Shown: positions 8,001 to 16,595, counted from the stretch's first letter. The stretch: DNA of 40,997 bases from Chlorobiota bacterium (GCA_013153405.1 JAADEM010000015.1:1-40997), one strand, 5' to 3'. Notes: generated from the letters alone by a model not told the origin. A program made the numbers and translations.

Positions 8001-8343
8001 TGCACATGAAAAATTATTACCAGAAATAACGAGAGTTAAAAAAGAGCTCGAAGATGTGTTATTCAGATTTAACGGTGTTAAGGCCAAGGCCAGTCGCGAG
8101 GAGATCCCACCGGCAGATATGCCTCTGATGCAACGTCTTTATGATGTTGTTTATAATCAGATAAACAATACCTCAGCTATAACATCAACATCGAGAATGG
8201 AGTACAGCATACTTGAAGAGGAATTTCCTGCAGTTCTTGATAAGGTTAAGAATATAGCAGATGTAGAGGTGAAACGGCTAAGGAAAATGATGGACGAAAT
8301 GAATGCTCCGTATACTCCATGCAGAATACCGGAATGGAAATAA
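5056..8343 (+). CDS. Exported BNR/Asp-box (VPS10/sortilin-like) beta-propeller protein, 1095 aa
   Basis: The N-terminus (MKIRKYRLLLLSALLFVSLGGYA) is a signal peptide. Residues about 45-760 carry many Asp-box repeats of the form S/T-x-D-x-G-x-x-W, for example KTTDGGKTW, KSEDAGKTW, RSSDRGESW, ITYDDGRNW, RSDDRGDTW, VTEDGGKTW and KSTDKGKSW. This pattern marks BNR/sortilin-type beta-propellers. A C-terminal part (about 770-1095) has a beta-sandwich-like region ending near PGRYSVEMSLIHNGK and then a helical tail. It lacks a T9SS sorting domain, so periplasmic or outer-membrane location is most likely. Asp-boxes are structural, and I see no sialidase catalytic set, so a binding, scaffold or glycan-related role remains open. 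A terminator follows 12 nt after the stop. Confidence 0.85.
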   Translation: MKIRKYRLLLLSALLFVSLGGYAGPKKSKDKTQTVTADTLINSHLVSGLKWRSIGPAFASGRIADFAVNPDNPSEFYVAVASGNIWKTTNNGQTFKPVFDKYGAYSVGCLAMDPDNSNVVWAGTGENNHQRALGYGDGVYKTVDGGKSWKNMGLKDSRQIGMILIDPRNTDVVYVAAEGSAWGPGGDRGLFKTTDGGKTWEKILEISENTGVNNIICDPRNPDILYATSEQRRRHVYTKIGGGPESAVYKSEDAGKTWRKIMKGLPSVNIGGMGIAISPQNPDVLYLIMEAAEGKSGFYRSSDRGESWTRMSDHHASGQYYNEIYCDPVQFDKVYSVETFSHVTTDGGKTWMKLNNKNRHVDDHALWIDPNDNQHYMIGGDGGIYITYDDGRNWRFVSNLPVTQFYRVAVDNAKPFYNVYGGTQDNNTLGGPSRNTKDVGVVSDEWIVTVGGDGFWVCVDPENPNIVYSEWQYGNVVRYDKKSGQRISIKPQPRKGEKTYRWNWNAPLIISPHSHTRLYMAANKLFRSDDRGDTWAVVSGDLTTGIDRNTWPVMGKYWGPDAVAKDVSTSLFGTIVSLDESPVKEGLIYVGTDDGLIQVTEDGGKTWRKVSSFPGVPEYTYVSDVFASRFDENVVYATFSNLKRDDFKPYILKSTDKGKSWKTIASDLPGNGSVHTVSQDFKNRDLLFAGTEFGVFFSVNGGENWVQLKAGIPTIPVHDIKIQQRENDLVIATFGRGFYILDDYSPLREISESMVENDAHLFNVKDALQYIPKSNKRSQGSTYYIARNPEYGAVFTLYLKDVPKTAMQIRREKDKKLFKEGKPVPQPSWKALEDEKKEIPPYLLITVKDEEGDVVRTMTAKPSKGIKRIYWDLRYDNPQIADVTKFDPYKKTKGGVLVMPGRYSVEMSLIHNGKSEKLDEPKEFNVILLNNSSLPASDRKEAVEFQLRVSRLSKAMYGTLRFVNDLKKEVTLMQQTALTLPGAHEKLLPEITRVKKELEDVLFRFNGVKAKASREEIPPADMPLMQRLYDVVYNQINNTSAITSTSRMEYSILEEEFPAVLDKVKNIADVEVKRLRKMMDEMNAPYTPCRIPEWK

Positions 8344-8355
8344 ATTTACAGTATC

Positions 8356-8387
8356 TGCCGGAGTTAGCAGCTCCGGCAAGTATTTTT
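8356..8387 (+). terminator. Terminator-like hairpin after the BNR-repeat gene
   Basis: A perfect 8-bp stem TGCCGGAG/CTCCGGCA with a 7-nt loop, followed by AGTATTTTT. The next gene starts only 27 nt later with no visible promoter of its own, so termination is probably partial. Confidence 0.7.
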
Positions 8388-8413
8388 AACTATAAACTAA
8401 TTTAAATATAAAA

Positions 8414-8872
8414 ATGGAAAACAAGATTATTCCCGGAAAAGGTTTTGGAAAAATTAAATTCGGAATGACGGAAGATGAAGTAATTGATATTTTGGGTAAA
8501 CCTGATGAAATAGAAGTTCAGGAAATGGATGATAACGAAGTGGTAAATGTATATTATTACGATGATATGGGCGTATCACTTTCTTTTGATTCACTTGAAG
8601 ATTTTCGTCTGGTAGAGTTCTCTTTTGATGACAATGTTTATACGCTTGAAAATAATTTTTATCCGGGAATGTCGCGGGAGCTTTTTCTGGAGCATGCAAA
8701 TGAGTTGGGAGAGTATAGCGTTGAGGATTTTTCGGAAGAAGATACCGATGTGAATGAACTATATGCTTTTGAAGATAAAAACATAAATATATGGATTACC
8801 GACGGTGTGGTGGATACCATTCAGATTGGCCCTTTCTGGAATGATGATGATAATGTGAATTGGCCGGATTGA
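8414..8872 (+). CDS. Acidic 152-aa protein with BamE/SmpA-like repeats
   Basis: A cytoplasmic-looking, very acidic protein without signal peptide. The first half, starting IPGKGFGKIKFGMTEDEVIDILG, resembles the SmpA/OmlA/BamE-type motif (a GMTxxEVxxxLGxP pattern), with GKPDEIE following. A second, weaker copy begins at YPGMSRELFLEHANELG. Aromatic and acidic residues dominate the rest (for example the tail WNDDDNVNWPD). I do not recognise a named family. Similar small acidic proteins occur as immunity or regulatory proteins, but nothing nearby looks like a toxin. It lies 27 nt after the terminator hairpin of the BNR gene and may depend on readthrough. Confidence 0.7.
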   Translation: MENKIIPGKGFGKIKFGMTEDEVIDILGKPDEIEVQEMDDNEVVNVYYYDDMGVSLSFDSLEDFRLVEFSFDDNVYTLENNFYPGMSRELFLEHANELGEYSVEDFSEEDTDVNELYAFEDKNINIWITDGVVDTIQIGPFWNDDDNVNWPD

Positions 8873-9044
8873 GAAAATTTTGTGATAGAAAATCTGCTTT
8901 TTAAATAAAAAATAGTACAATTGCCCAATAAGTTTAAAAAAAATGAAACTTTACAATTTGCTTTTCGTTTGTAATGGTAATTGTTTTATTTTTATTGACA
9001 GATTTAAACTAAAAATATAAATATTAAAGAAAAATAGATTGATC

Positions 9045-9173
9045 ATGAAAAAGATTTCACTAATTGCAGCAGTTGTATTTATATTGGCATTAGGTTTTAG
9101 TTCTTGCAAAAGCTCAGAAGATTGCCCTGCATATAGCAAGGCAAAAACTGAACAACCTGCAGTAAGATCATAA
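9045..9173 (+). CDS. Small lipoprotein, 42 aa
   Basis: A short frame beginning MKKISLIAAVVFILALGF and reaching a lipobox FSSC with Cys at residue 21. Only 21 residues remain after lipidation (CKSSEDCPAYSKAKTEQPAV and two more). The mature peptide has a second Cys in the DCPAY motif, which I associate with tiny conserved lipoproteins of Bacteroidota. The clean signal peptide and lipobox are the evidence for a real gene. The mature part seems too short for an enzyme. A strong hairpin terminator lies 82 nt downstream, before gap. No good promoter was seen in the 172 nt upstream. Confidence 0.75.
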   Translation: MKKISLIAAVVFILALGFSSCKSSEDCPAYSKAKTEQPAVRS

Positions 9174-9254
9174 AATATAATGTCTTGAAATATGTGGTCT
9201 CTGAATTTAGAATCAGGGATTGCTGCTTTGTTTTTTGTAATGTTTATTGAAAAA

Positions 9255-9296
9255 CATCAGGCAGGTCATGAATAATGATCTGCCTGATGTTTTTTT
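9255..9296 (+). terminator. Strong rho-independent terminator upstream of gap
   Basis: A 15-bp stem (9255-9269 with 9275-9289, one G-T pair) and a 5-nt loop are followed by seven T residues. It separates the small-lipoprotein transcript from gap. Confidence 0.9.
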
Positions 9297-9328
9297 AACA
9301 TTTATTCAGGAAATCAAATGATAGATAA

Positions 9329-9360
9329 TTTGACAATGAATTTATGAATGCTTACTTTTG
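9329..9360 (+). promoter_or_regulatory. Promoter of gap
   Basis: TTTG at 9329-9332, a 20-nt spacer, then TACTTTTG at 9353-9360: the Bacteroidota consensus with one extra spacer base. The expected start near 9367 gives a 5' leader of about 45 nt. Confidence 0.75.
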
Positions 9361-9398
9361 TGGCTCATTTCAAAAGACATTATAAATACAATAACTAA

Positions 9399-10418
<1,020 letters not shown>

Positions 10419-10444
10419 TTCAGTACAGAATTTAAAATAACAAA

Positions 10445-10475
10445 AAACACCTCTGATTTTCAGGGGTGTTTTTTT
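10445..10475 (+). terminator. Terminator of gap
   Basis: An 11-bp stem (AACACC-type arm pairing with GGTGTT, one wobble) with a short T-rich loop, followed by a run of T residues. Confidence 0.85.
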
Positions 10476-10723
10476 GTAATAGTGCTTGTGGGAAATAAAA
10501 TATGATATTCATAGCCTGTTTTTTCAGGACATTGTGACAGGAATTATCCTTTCCGGAAATAACGTCCGGTTATGTTATTTTGAATCTTATACACTGATTG
10601 ATTTTTAATGTGTTTTACTATTTCTGTGAAATGTAAAAAGCGAAACTCCGGCCGGAGAAGTAAATGTTACCGTAAAACTTCTTTGTATAAAACAGGATTA
10701 GAAAAAATCGTCTTTTGTGTAAA
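10476..10723. other. Intergenic region between convergent gap and permease genes
   Basis: No gene seen. It contains a perfect 12-nt palindrome CTCCGGCCGGAG near 10645. Read on the minus strand, this is followed by a T-rich stretch, so it might end the permease transcript, but the loop would be only GGCC. Confidence 0.4.
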
Positions 10724-12508
10724 TTAATTAATCTTAAGATTAAACTGAAGAATTAATCCTATTGTGGCAACCAGCATGAACAATATTGTCATAGGCAGGC
10801 CTATCTTAAGAAAATCGTTGAAGCTGTAACCTCCCGGACCGTACACCATAAGGTTTGTCTGGTAACCAATCGGAGTAATGAAACTTGCTGCTCCTGCAAA
10901 TGCTACAAGCAGAGCAAATGGTTTCGGGTCTACACCCAGTTGTGCGGCAAGGTTTATAGCAACGGGAAAAACAATAGCAACAGCACCAATATTGGTTATG
11001 ACAGAAGCAAGAAGATTGGTTAATAGAAAGATTCCGATAAACAGGCTGAATACACCATAAGGTTTGAATATTTCAACAAATACATCCGAAGCCATAGAGG
11101 CTATACCGGTTTTGGTCATTGCTGTGCCAAGAGAAAGAGACAATGCAATTATTAGAATTAAATTGTAGTTAATGGTTTTAGGAACGTCTTTTGGGGAGGC
11201 TACTCCAAAAAGAAACAATAAAATTAAGAAAACAATAAGAGAGTTAAACAAAGGGATAATGTGTAGTGATGATAAGACTATTGATGCAATCAGCCCTCCT
11301 GCAATTAATAAACTTTGCATTGTTGGCATTTTATCAATATTTCTGACTTTACCTAAAATGTAAAAATCCTTGTTGTCGACACGTTCTTCAAAATCTTCAC
11401 CTGTAATAAGCAATAACAGGTCGCCGGCGCGTAGCCTGATTTCACCAATTTTACCACTTAACCTTTCTCCGTTTCTGTGAACAGCGATTATAGCAGCGTC
11501 AAATTTCCCTCTGAAACTGGCTTCTTTTACTGTTTTGTCAATCAGGTTCGAATTCGGAGACACAACCACTTCAATCACACTGGTCTTTGCTCTTTGCGAA
11601 AACATACCTAGCTGAGATGGTTTTAAAGCCTTGTTGTTTTCTATCATGTCGGCAATAGTTTCAGTATTGCCTGCAAATATCAAAAGGTCTTTTTCCTGAA
11701 TGACAGTTTGTGGGGTCACAGGAGATATACTTTCATCCTTTCTAATTATTTCTACCAGAAACAGACCTTTCAGCTTTCTTAGGTTTGCCTGTTCTACTGT
11801 CTTATGGTGATAGTCGGAGCCGTCTTTAACTTTAACTTCAACTATGTATTCACGGCTTGCTAAACTTATGTTGTCCAGAGGATCTCTTTTGTCGGGTAAT
11901 AACCTGTTTGATGCGAAAATAAGATAAAGGCCTCCTATGATAATCATACTTAAACCTACAGGAGTGAAATCAAAAATATCCAATGATTTAAATTCCGGAA
12001 ATATCGTTTGTTCACCTACCATTCCGTTTACCACCAGGTTGGTCGAGGTGCCAATAAGAGTCGCTGTTCCTCCCAATATAGCCGAATAGGATAAAGGGAT
12101 TAGCAGTTTTGACGGAGAAACACCGTGATTCTTACCCCAATTATGGACATATGGCATTATAATGGCCACAAGAGGTGTGTTGTTGATAATGGCAGAAAAG
12201 CCTGCAACAGGGAAAATTAGTTTGAATATGAATTTTTTATAGGTTCGGGTTCGTCGAAAAAAACTATCGAAAAAGCTGTCTATGAGTGTCGATTTGCGTA
12301 TTACTTCTCCTATTAACAGTAGTATGATTATTACAGCTAATTGTTCATTTGCAAATCCGCTTAACGTTTCTTTTGGTGTGAGAATTCCAAAAAGTCCTAA
12401 AATACTTATGGCGATGATAAAAGTAAATCCGGGGCCAAGCAGGTTTTTGTACAAAGATATAATGATGAATAATATAATGATAAGTACAATTATCTGGTCA
12501 AAATTCAT
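10724..12508 (-). CDS. SLC13/DASS-family permease with two RCK_C (TrkA-C) domains
   Basis: 594 residues. The N-terminal half (about 5-205) and C-terminal half (about 395-592) each carry several membrane helices. Both contain the paired DASS-type substrate/Na+ motifs: ATLIGTSTNLVVNGM near residue 160 and TPIGYQTNLMVYGPGGY near 555. Between them are two cytoplasmic RCK_C domains (about 213-290 and 300-385), the first beginning REYIVEVKVKDG and the second SVIEVVVSPNSN. RCK_C domains bind ligands and may gate transport. Family members carry sulfate, dicarboxylates or other anions; the substrate is not evident here. A promoter candidate lies at 12605-12634. The neighbouring glucosaminidase gene is separated by 194 nt and is not obviously linked in function. 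Confidence 0.88.
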   Translation of the reverse strand: MNFDQIIVLIIILFIIISLYKNLLGPGFTFIIAISILGLFGILTPKETLSGFANEQLAVIIILLLIGEVIRKSTLIDSFFDSFFRRTRTYKKFIFKLIFPVAGFSAIINNTPLVAIIMPYVHNWGKNHGVSPSKLLIPLSYSAILGGTATLIGTSTNLVVNGMVGEQTIFPEFKSLDIFDFTPVGLSMIIIGGLYLIFASNRLLPDKRDPLDNISLASREYIVEVKVKDGSDYHHKTVEQANLRKLKGLFLVEIIRKDESISPVTPQTVIQEKDLLIFAGNTETIADMIENNKALKPSQLGMFSQRAKTSVIEVVVSPNSNLIDKTVKEASFRGKFDAAIIAVHRNGERLSGKIGEIRLRAGDLLLLITGEDFEERVDNKDFYILGKVRNIDKMPTMQSLLIAGGLIASIVLSSLHIIPLFNSLIVFLILLFLFGVASPKDVPKTINYNLILIIALSLSLGTAMTKTGIASMASDVFVEIFKPYGVFSLFIGIFLLTNLLASVITNIGAVAIVFPVAINLAAQLGVDPKPFALLVAFAGAASFITPIGYQTNLMVYGPGGYSFNDFLKIGLPMTILFMLVATIGLILQFNLKIN

Positions 12509-12604
12509 AGTTTACCTGTTGATTTATTTTTATCTGTTGTTCCTGTTATTTTTATAATTTAATACAAATGATGAATAATATCTGTAAAAATTATTTTTTA
12601 AAAG

Positions 12605-12634
12605 TAAAGATAGTGAAATAAATATTGAAGCAAA
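12605..12634 (-). promoter_or_regulatory. Candidate promoter of the SLC13 permease gene
   Basis: On the minus strand, TTTG (12634-12631), an 18-nt spacer, then TATCTTTA (12612-12605). There is one mismatch to TAnnTTTG and the spacer is one base short. It would give a leader of about 90 nt. Confidence 0.4.
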
Positions 12635-12702
12635 GAAGGTTTTGTTTAAAGTTAAAACATGAATCATAAAGTGTGACAGGTTCCGGCTGGATGTGATTTT
12701 GT

Positions 12703-13587
12703 TTAATATGTTTTAATTAGATTAATCCACGAAATGTCTTTTTTGTTGATTTTGGCTATTTTATACTTGTCGTATTTTATCAGGTTGTTGTTTTCGATGG
12801 TGTTTCGTAACATTACAACGTAGCCTAATCTTTTTTCAGAATATTTATCCAGATACCAGATTAATCTGTACGGGTTTTGTGATATGACTCTTATTTCTCT
12901 GAATTTTTTAAATGAAGAAGATTTGCCTATAGTGTAAAAATAGTCTGTCAATGATTCAACCAGATTGTTATATCGTTTAAGATAAACGGTTTTGCTGTTT
13001 CTCTTTATGCCGGCAGCAATGCGATTGTCATCTTTGCTGAAAGACCATATTCCAAATAGATTATTTGCTTCGCGGCAAAAACGGGAGGTTCCCCAGCCGC
13101 TTTCTATTGCTGTTTGCGCAAGAACAATGCTAAGTGGATGTTTGTGAAGTTTTTTTATAAGTTCATCTATATTGTCTGTTTTTAATTTTTTTGAGATTTT
13201 GGTCAGGAAAACACTATCATCGGGAAGCAGGTTGTCTTTATGTTTTTTTATTTCAATTAACTTTTGTCTGTGCGATTCGATTATTTCCTGAGCCGTTAAT
13301 ATTGTTGGTAACATTATATTAATAAACATCTGCTTTCGTCTGTCAGAATCAATGTTGGTAAGGTCGGGCATCTTTTCATAAAGAAGCGGGGGCACAATAC
13401 TGTCAGTTATCGTAATTATTGAATCCGGCGAGCTGATATTTATCGATGTTACAGATTGAGGCCTGTATTTAATAAAAAAGACAGTAAAAACCGAAATGAT
13501 AAAAATGATTATGATACTTAGTGCTATTGTAAGGTATAGATTCTTTTTTTGAGAGAAAAAGGTTTGTAGTTTTTGTTTTACGGTCAC
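12703..13587 (-). CDS. Membrane-anchored Bax-like/GH73 peptidoglycan glucosaminidase
   Basis: 294 residues from a GTG start at 13587. One N-terminal membrane segment (about 17-40, rich in I and F) is followed by a periplasmic domain. The conserved glucosaminidase core spans about 145-245: SIVLAQTAIESGWGTSRF holds the expected catalytic glutamate, followed by NNLFGIWSF and a YNNLVESLTDYFYTIG segment. This is the Bax-like branch of the LysM-less GH73 superfamily, which cleaves the N-acetylglucosaminyl linkage in peptidoglycan during growth or remodelling. It lies upstream of the permease gene on the same strand with a 194-nt gap, and is probably transcribed alone. The GTG start is chosen because no ATG precedes it in frame and it gives a complete membrane anchor. 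Confidence 0.85.
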   Translation of the reverse strand: MTVKQKLQTFFSQKKNLYLTIALSIIIIFIISVFTVFFIKYRPQSVTSINISSPDSIITITDSIVPPLLYEKMPDLTNIDSDRRKQMFINIMLPTILTAQEIIESHRQKLIEIKKHKDNLLPDDSVFLTKISKKLKTDNIDELIKKLHKHPLSIVLAQTAIESGWGTSRFCREANNLFGIWSFSKDDNRIAAGIKRNSKTVYLKRYNNLVESLTDYFYTIGKSSSFKKFREIRVISQNPYRLIWYLDKYSEKRLGYVVMLRNTIENNNLIKYDKYKIAKINKKDISWINLIKTY

Positions 13588-13882
13588 AGCTCATAGTTTA
13601 GGTTGGTGCTAAAAATACAAAAAGAAATGAAATATAGTGGTTTTTAATTTTTCTAAGTATTGCAGATTATTTAAAAGTGCCTGATGCAATTGCGTTATGT
13701 TTTGCTATCTTAAAACAGAAGATTCATAGGTATATGTGGTTTGTTTTTATGCAACATAAACCTCGATGCTGCATACAGTCACTGGTAGAAAATTAACTTT
13801 TATGAAAGTTTCATCAAAAAGAATATTAGTTTGCTTACTGTTTTGTTTTGATATTCTGGTCTTTGGCTATAAGTTTCAATTG
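13588..13882. other. Intergenic region between the glucosaminidase and TonB-receptor genes
   Basis: No gene is supported. A 64-codon plus-strand frame at 13766-13960 overlaps the receptor's 3' end and looks accidental. I see no strong terminator after the receptor stop. A weak TATATTTC box in the first part could belong to a promoter of the glucosaminidase gene. Confidence 0.4.
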
Positions 13883-16138
13883 TTAAAAACTGAAACAGAT
13901 ACATCCTTTTACAAAAAATGGTGTACCCGGTGTATATGTCAGTCCGTATTCGGGTTCTGAAGTTCCGGTTACACGGTAATCGGAGGCAAATTGTGCTTCA
14001 TTCCATTTTGTATCAAAAAGGTTTTGTGCTGAAATGCCAAAGGTCCATTTACTGAATGTGTAATTTAGTTTAAGGTCGAGAACAAAATATTCTAAAGTAC
14101 TTACAGTATTGGTCTCGTCAGCTGGATTGCTGCTTACATAACGATAACGTAACGAGCTGCTCCATCCGTTTTTGATAAGGGTAAGCCCCCCGGTAGATGT
14201 TAGTCTTGGTGATAAGGGTACGTAGTTAGCATCCTTTGGTTCGTCTATATAACGGGCAATGCTATAATTTATATCAGTGTCAAAGAAAAGCCAATCGATG
14301 GCCTGCCACCTGAAACTCACATCAATGCCGTAACGGTTTGTCTGCCCGTCAGGTTCCCAGGTTCCCGCGTCGCCTGACCATACAAGTTCCGATTCAAGGT
14401 ACATATACCAGAGGGCAGTATTGATGATAACTCTTGATGCGGGTTTCAGACTGACACCCAGGTCTGCTCCGTATGCATTTGGCAGTGTTGGAAGAGAGTC
14501 GTTTTGTGTAACCACCCTTGCGTCATTTGAGTGGAATCCTTTGCCCAGCTTTGCGTATATCTGCACATTATTTGTTGCGTTGTATGCGATGTTAAGTTTC
14601 GGGCTTAGTGTTCCCTGGTATTTGGTGTCGGGTTTGTATGCTGTGGTATCCTTATTTACATATTGAAATTTAAAAGCATCATACCTGAGACCGAAGTTCA
14701 GCATCCATCTTTTCTTGGTCCAGGTTACTTGGCCGAAGATATTAATGTTAGTTTCGAAGATATCTCCGAAATTTGTGGTGTCCAGAATTGTGTATCTTTC
14801 TTTTGTGTGGAGCAATTGCGAATTGAAGATGTCGTCGTATCTGAAACCTCCTCCGAAATTTGTTTCAACGGTGTTGTTTTTATCCAGACTGTAAGTTTTT
14901 GAATAAGAACCTTTATATCCGTACAGATTTCTGTCCTCTTTTTGCCTGAGCTGGTCTCCGTTTAACGGGTCGTTAAGGTAAAAAGTAAAGTTTGAAAAAA
15001 GATCGAAATGATATCGCGTGTAATAAATCAGATTATTGAAAACTCCGCCGTCATTAAGCTGGTGCAGAGACCTTACCGAAAGGTTGTATCTTTGGGTATT
15101 ACCGCCCTCGGTAGGGTCGAGTGAACCCCAGCGTGAAATAAGTCCGTCATCAACTGCAGATTCAGGAATCTGTCCCGACTGGTCCCAATTGGTGCTGAAT
15201 GCCGAAGCTGTAATCGTGAACATATTATTTTGATTGACAACCTGATTGTATCTGAAAAACAGGTTTAACCGGTTGAAATTTTGCGGATACTCAAATGGAC
15301 CATCATTCATAAAATATTCCATAGCAGCATAGGCATTTTTACCTTTTTCCCCGGCTTCTTTACCCATCAGATCAAAAAGTCCTACCGTGCGAAAGGTGTT
15401 GAACTGGCCTCCTTCAACTTTCACCATATTGTTATCAAGGAAGTTTTTTAATTTGAACTCAACATATCCTGCAGTAGTAAAGTCACCTCTTTCTACGTAA
15501 TAGGATCCTTTCCCGAAGTCTACTTTGTTGATAAGCTCTGGAATCACCCAGTGCAGGTCAGCGTATCCCTGGCCGTGAGCTTGCGAAACCATATTTACCG
15601 GAAGCCCGTCGACGAAAATGTTAACATCTGTGCCATGGTCGGCATCGAAACCGCGCATAAATATCTGCTCTGCTTTTCCTCCACCTCCATGTTGTGCAAT
15701 GAACAATCCGGGTACAATTCTGAGTACATCCTGCGAATTGTTTACGGTGCGGGTATTGACATCCACCTGAGCAATTGAAACCAGAGGCGTTATCTTGTTC
15801 CCATTTACCGATACCGATCCTAGGTTAATTACATCAGGTTTTAGTCCTATGGCAATAAATTCTGTTTTTTGTGTGAAACTTATCTCTTGTGTAGCATAAC
15901 CGATGTATGAAACAACAAGAATGCCTGATTCGTAGTTGGTGCTTATTGTAAAGTTTCCCCATTCATCCGTGGTGGCTCCTTCTGATGTTTCTTTCAAAAT
16001 TACGGTTGCTCCGGGTAACGGTGAGTTTGTACTTTCATCAAAAACCTTTCCTTTAATAATGATGTTGTGACCAAAAATTAAAGTTGGTGTCAATAAAAAA
16101 AGAAGAGTAATTAGTTTGAACCGGATAAAGATTTTCAT
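13883..16138 (-). CDS. TonB-dependent outer-membrane receptor with His-rich plug motif
   Basis: 751 residues. A signal peptide (1-23) is followed by a carboxypeptidase-regulatory-like beta-sandwich (about 27-100, starting IIIKGKVFDESTNSPLPGAT), typical of Bacteroidota receptors. The plug (about 115-235) contains QHGGGGKAEQIFMRGFDADH, then GTDVNIFVDGLPVNM and SQAHGQGYADLHWVIPE, with four His residues in a conserved-looking arrangement. The rest is a 22-strand-type barrel. The protein would import a scarce nutrient across the outer membrane using the proton motive force via TonB. The ligand is unknown. The His-rich plug makes a metal or metal complex plausible, but that is inference. It has a consensus promoter at 16381-16411 and a long structured leader. 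No inner-membrane transporter gene accompanies it. Confidence 0.92.
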   Translation of the reverse strand: MKIFIRFKLITLLFLLTPTLIFGHNIIIKGKVFDESTNSPLPGATVILKETSEGATTDEWGNFTISTNYESGILVVSYIGYATQEISFTQKTEFIAIGLKPDVINLGSVSVNGNKITPLVSIAQVDVNTRTVNNSQDVLRIVPGLFIAQHGGGGKAEQIFMRGFDADHGTDVNIFVDGLPVNMVSQAHGQGYADLHWVIPELINKVDFGKGSYYVERGDFTTAGYVEFKLKNFLDNNMVKVEGGQFNTFRTVGLFDLMGKEAGEKGKNAYAAMEYFMNDGPFEYPQNFNRLNLFFRYNQVVNQNNMFTITASAFSTNWDQSGQIPESAVDDGLISRWGSLDPTEGGNTQRYNLSVRSLHQLNDGGVFNNLIYYTRYHFDLFSNFTFYLNDPLNGDQLRQKEDRNLYGYKGSYSKTYSLDKNNTVETNFGGGFRYDDIFNSQLLHTKERYTILDTTNFGDIFETNINIFGQVTWTKKRWMLNFGLRYDAFKFQYVNKDTTAYKPDTKYQGTLSPKLNIAYNATNNVQIYAKLGKGFHSNDARVVTQNDSLPTLPNAYGADLGVSLKPASRVIINTALWYMYLESELVWSGDAGTWEPDGQTNRYGIDVSFRWQAIDWLFFDTDINYSIARYIDEPKDANYVPLSPRLTSTGGLTLIKNGWSSSLRYRYVSSNPADETNTVSTLEYFVLDLKLNYTFSKWTFGISAQNLFDTKWNEAQFASDYRVTGTSEPEYGLTYTPGTPFFVKGCICFSF

Positions 16139-16215
16139 AGTTAGGTTATTCTTTTAACAATCTTTCTTGTTGCAGTTTTTGGGTTTTGTTTTATATAATG
16201 ATAACACAACTATTC

Positions 16216-16358
16216 AATGCTTTTAGCATTTTGCCTGTTACACTCTGTTGCTTCCCAGTCTGTGTTAGCTTTAATTAATCAAATTTTCTTTGATATCACA
16301 TTAAAGCACCGATTGGGGGGATTTCAGAAAACTGAACCAATCTTCAGATTGCAGACTG
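16216..16358 (-). promoter_or_regulatory. Structured 5' leader of the TonB-receptor mRNA (riboswitch-like, unassigned)
   Basis: In the transcript running from about 16374 to the start codon, these helices can form. P1 is CAGUCUG (16358-16352) with CAGACUG (16262-16256), closing the domain. P2 pairs 16342-16337 with 16316-16311, with an inner 5-bp helix 16336-16332/16327-16323, a UUUU loop and a C-rich bulge. P3 pairs 16307-16300 with 16275-16268 (8 bp) around an inner 6-bp hairpin 16294-16289/16283-16278. P1, P2 and P3 make a compact three-way junction. A separate 6-bp hairpin lies at 16216-16230. The 5' arm of P2 can instead pair with 16351-16347, a mutually exclusive hairpin. I could not match cobalamin, TPP or other riboswitch consensus motifs. 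Confidence 0.55.
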
Positions 16359-16380
16359 ATGTTTTTAACAGAACCTTTTT

Positions 16381-16411
16381 CAAAAATACAGATTGAAAAT
16401 TTATTTACAAA
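16381..16411 (-). promoter_or_regulatory. Consensus promoter of the TonB-receptor gene
   Basis: On the minus strand, TTTG (16411-16408), exactly 19 nt, then TATTTTTG (16388-16381): a perfect Bacteroidota consensus. Transcription would start near 16374 and give a leader of about 236 nt. Confidence 0.8.
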
Positions 16412-16587
16412 AATATGTGTAGATAGCTAATTTTATTAATGCATAAAATAAATCGGGACGCTGCCTTTTAAAATACGGATTTAGTATTATGCCTTAAATT
16501 AGAGAGCTCTTTTAATTGTAATTCTTAAATCTTGTATAAAGTTTATTTAATGACTGCCAAATAATTGTTATTTCATTTGTGTTTCTT

Positions 16588-16595
16588 TAATTTTG
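16588..16595 (+). promoter_or_regulatory. Candidate -7 box of the aconitase promoter
   Basis: TAATTTTG at 16588-16595 matches TAnnTTTG and lies 40 nt before the aconitase start. The upstream element is weak (ATTG with a 21-nt spacer). Confidence 0.45.

Noticed and set aside
13766..13960. A 64-codon plus-strand frame
   Set aside because: It overlaps the end of the TonB-receptor gene and shows no domain or translation signal.
16139..16380. Cobalamin or TPP riboswitch in the TonB-receptor leader
   Set aside because: I looked for their conserved boxes and did not find them, so the leader is reported as unassigned.
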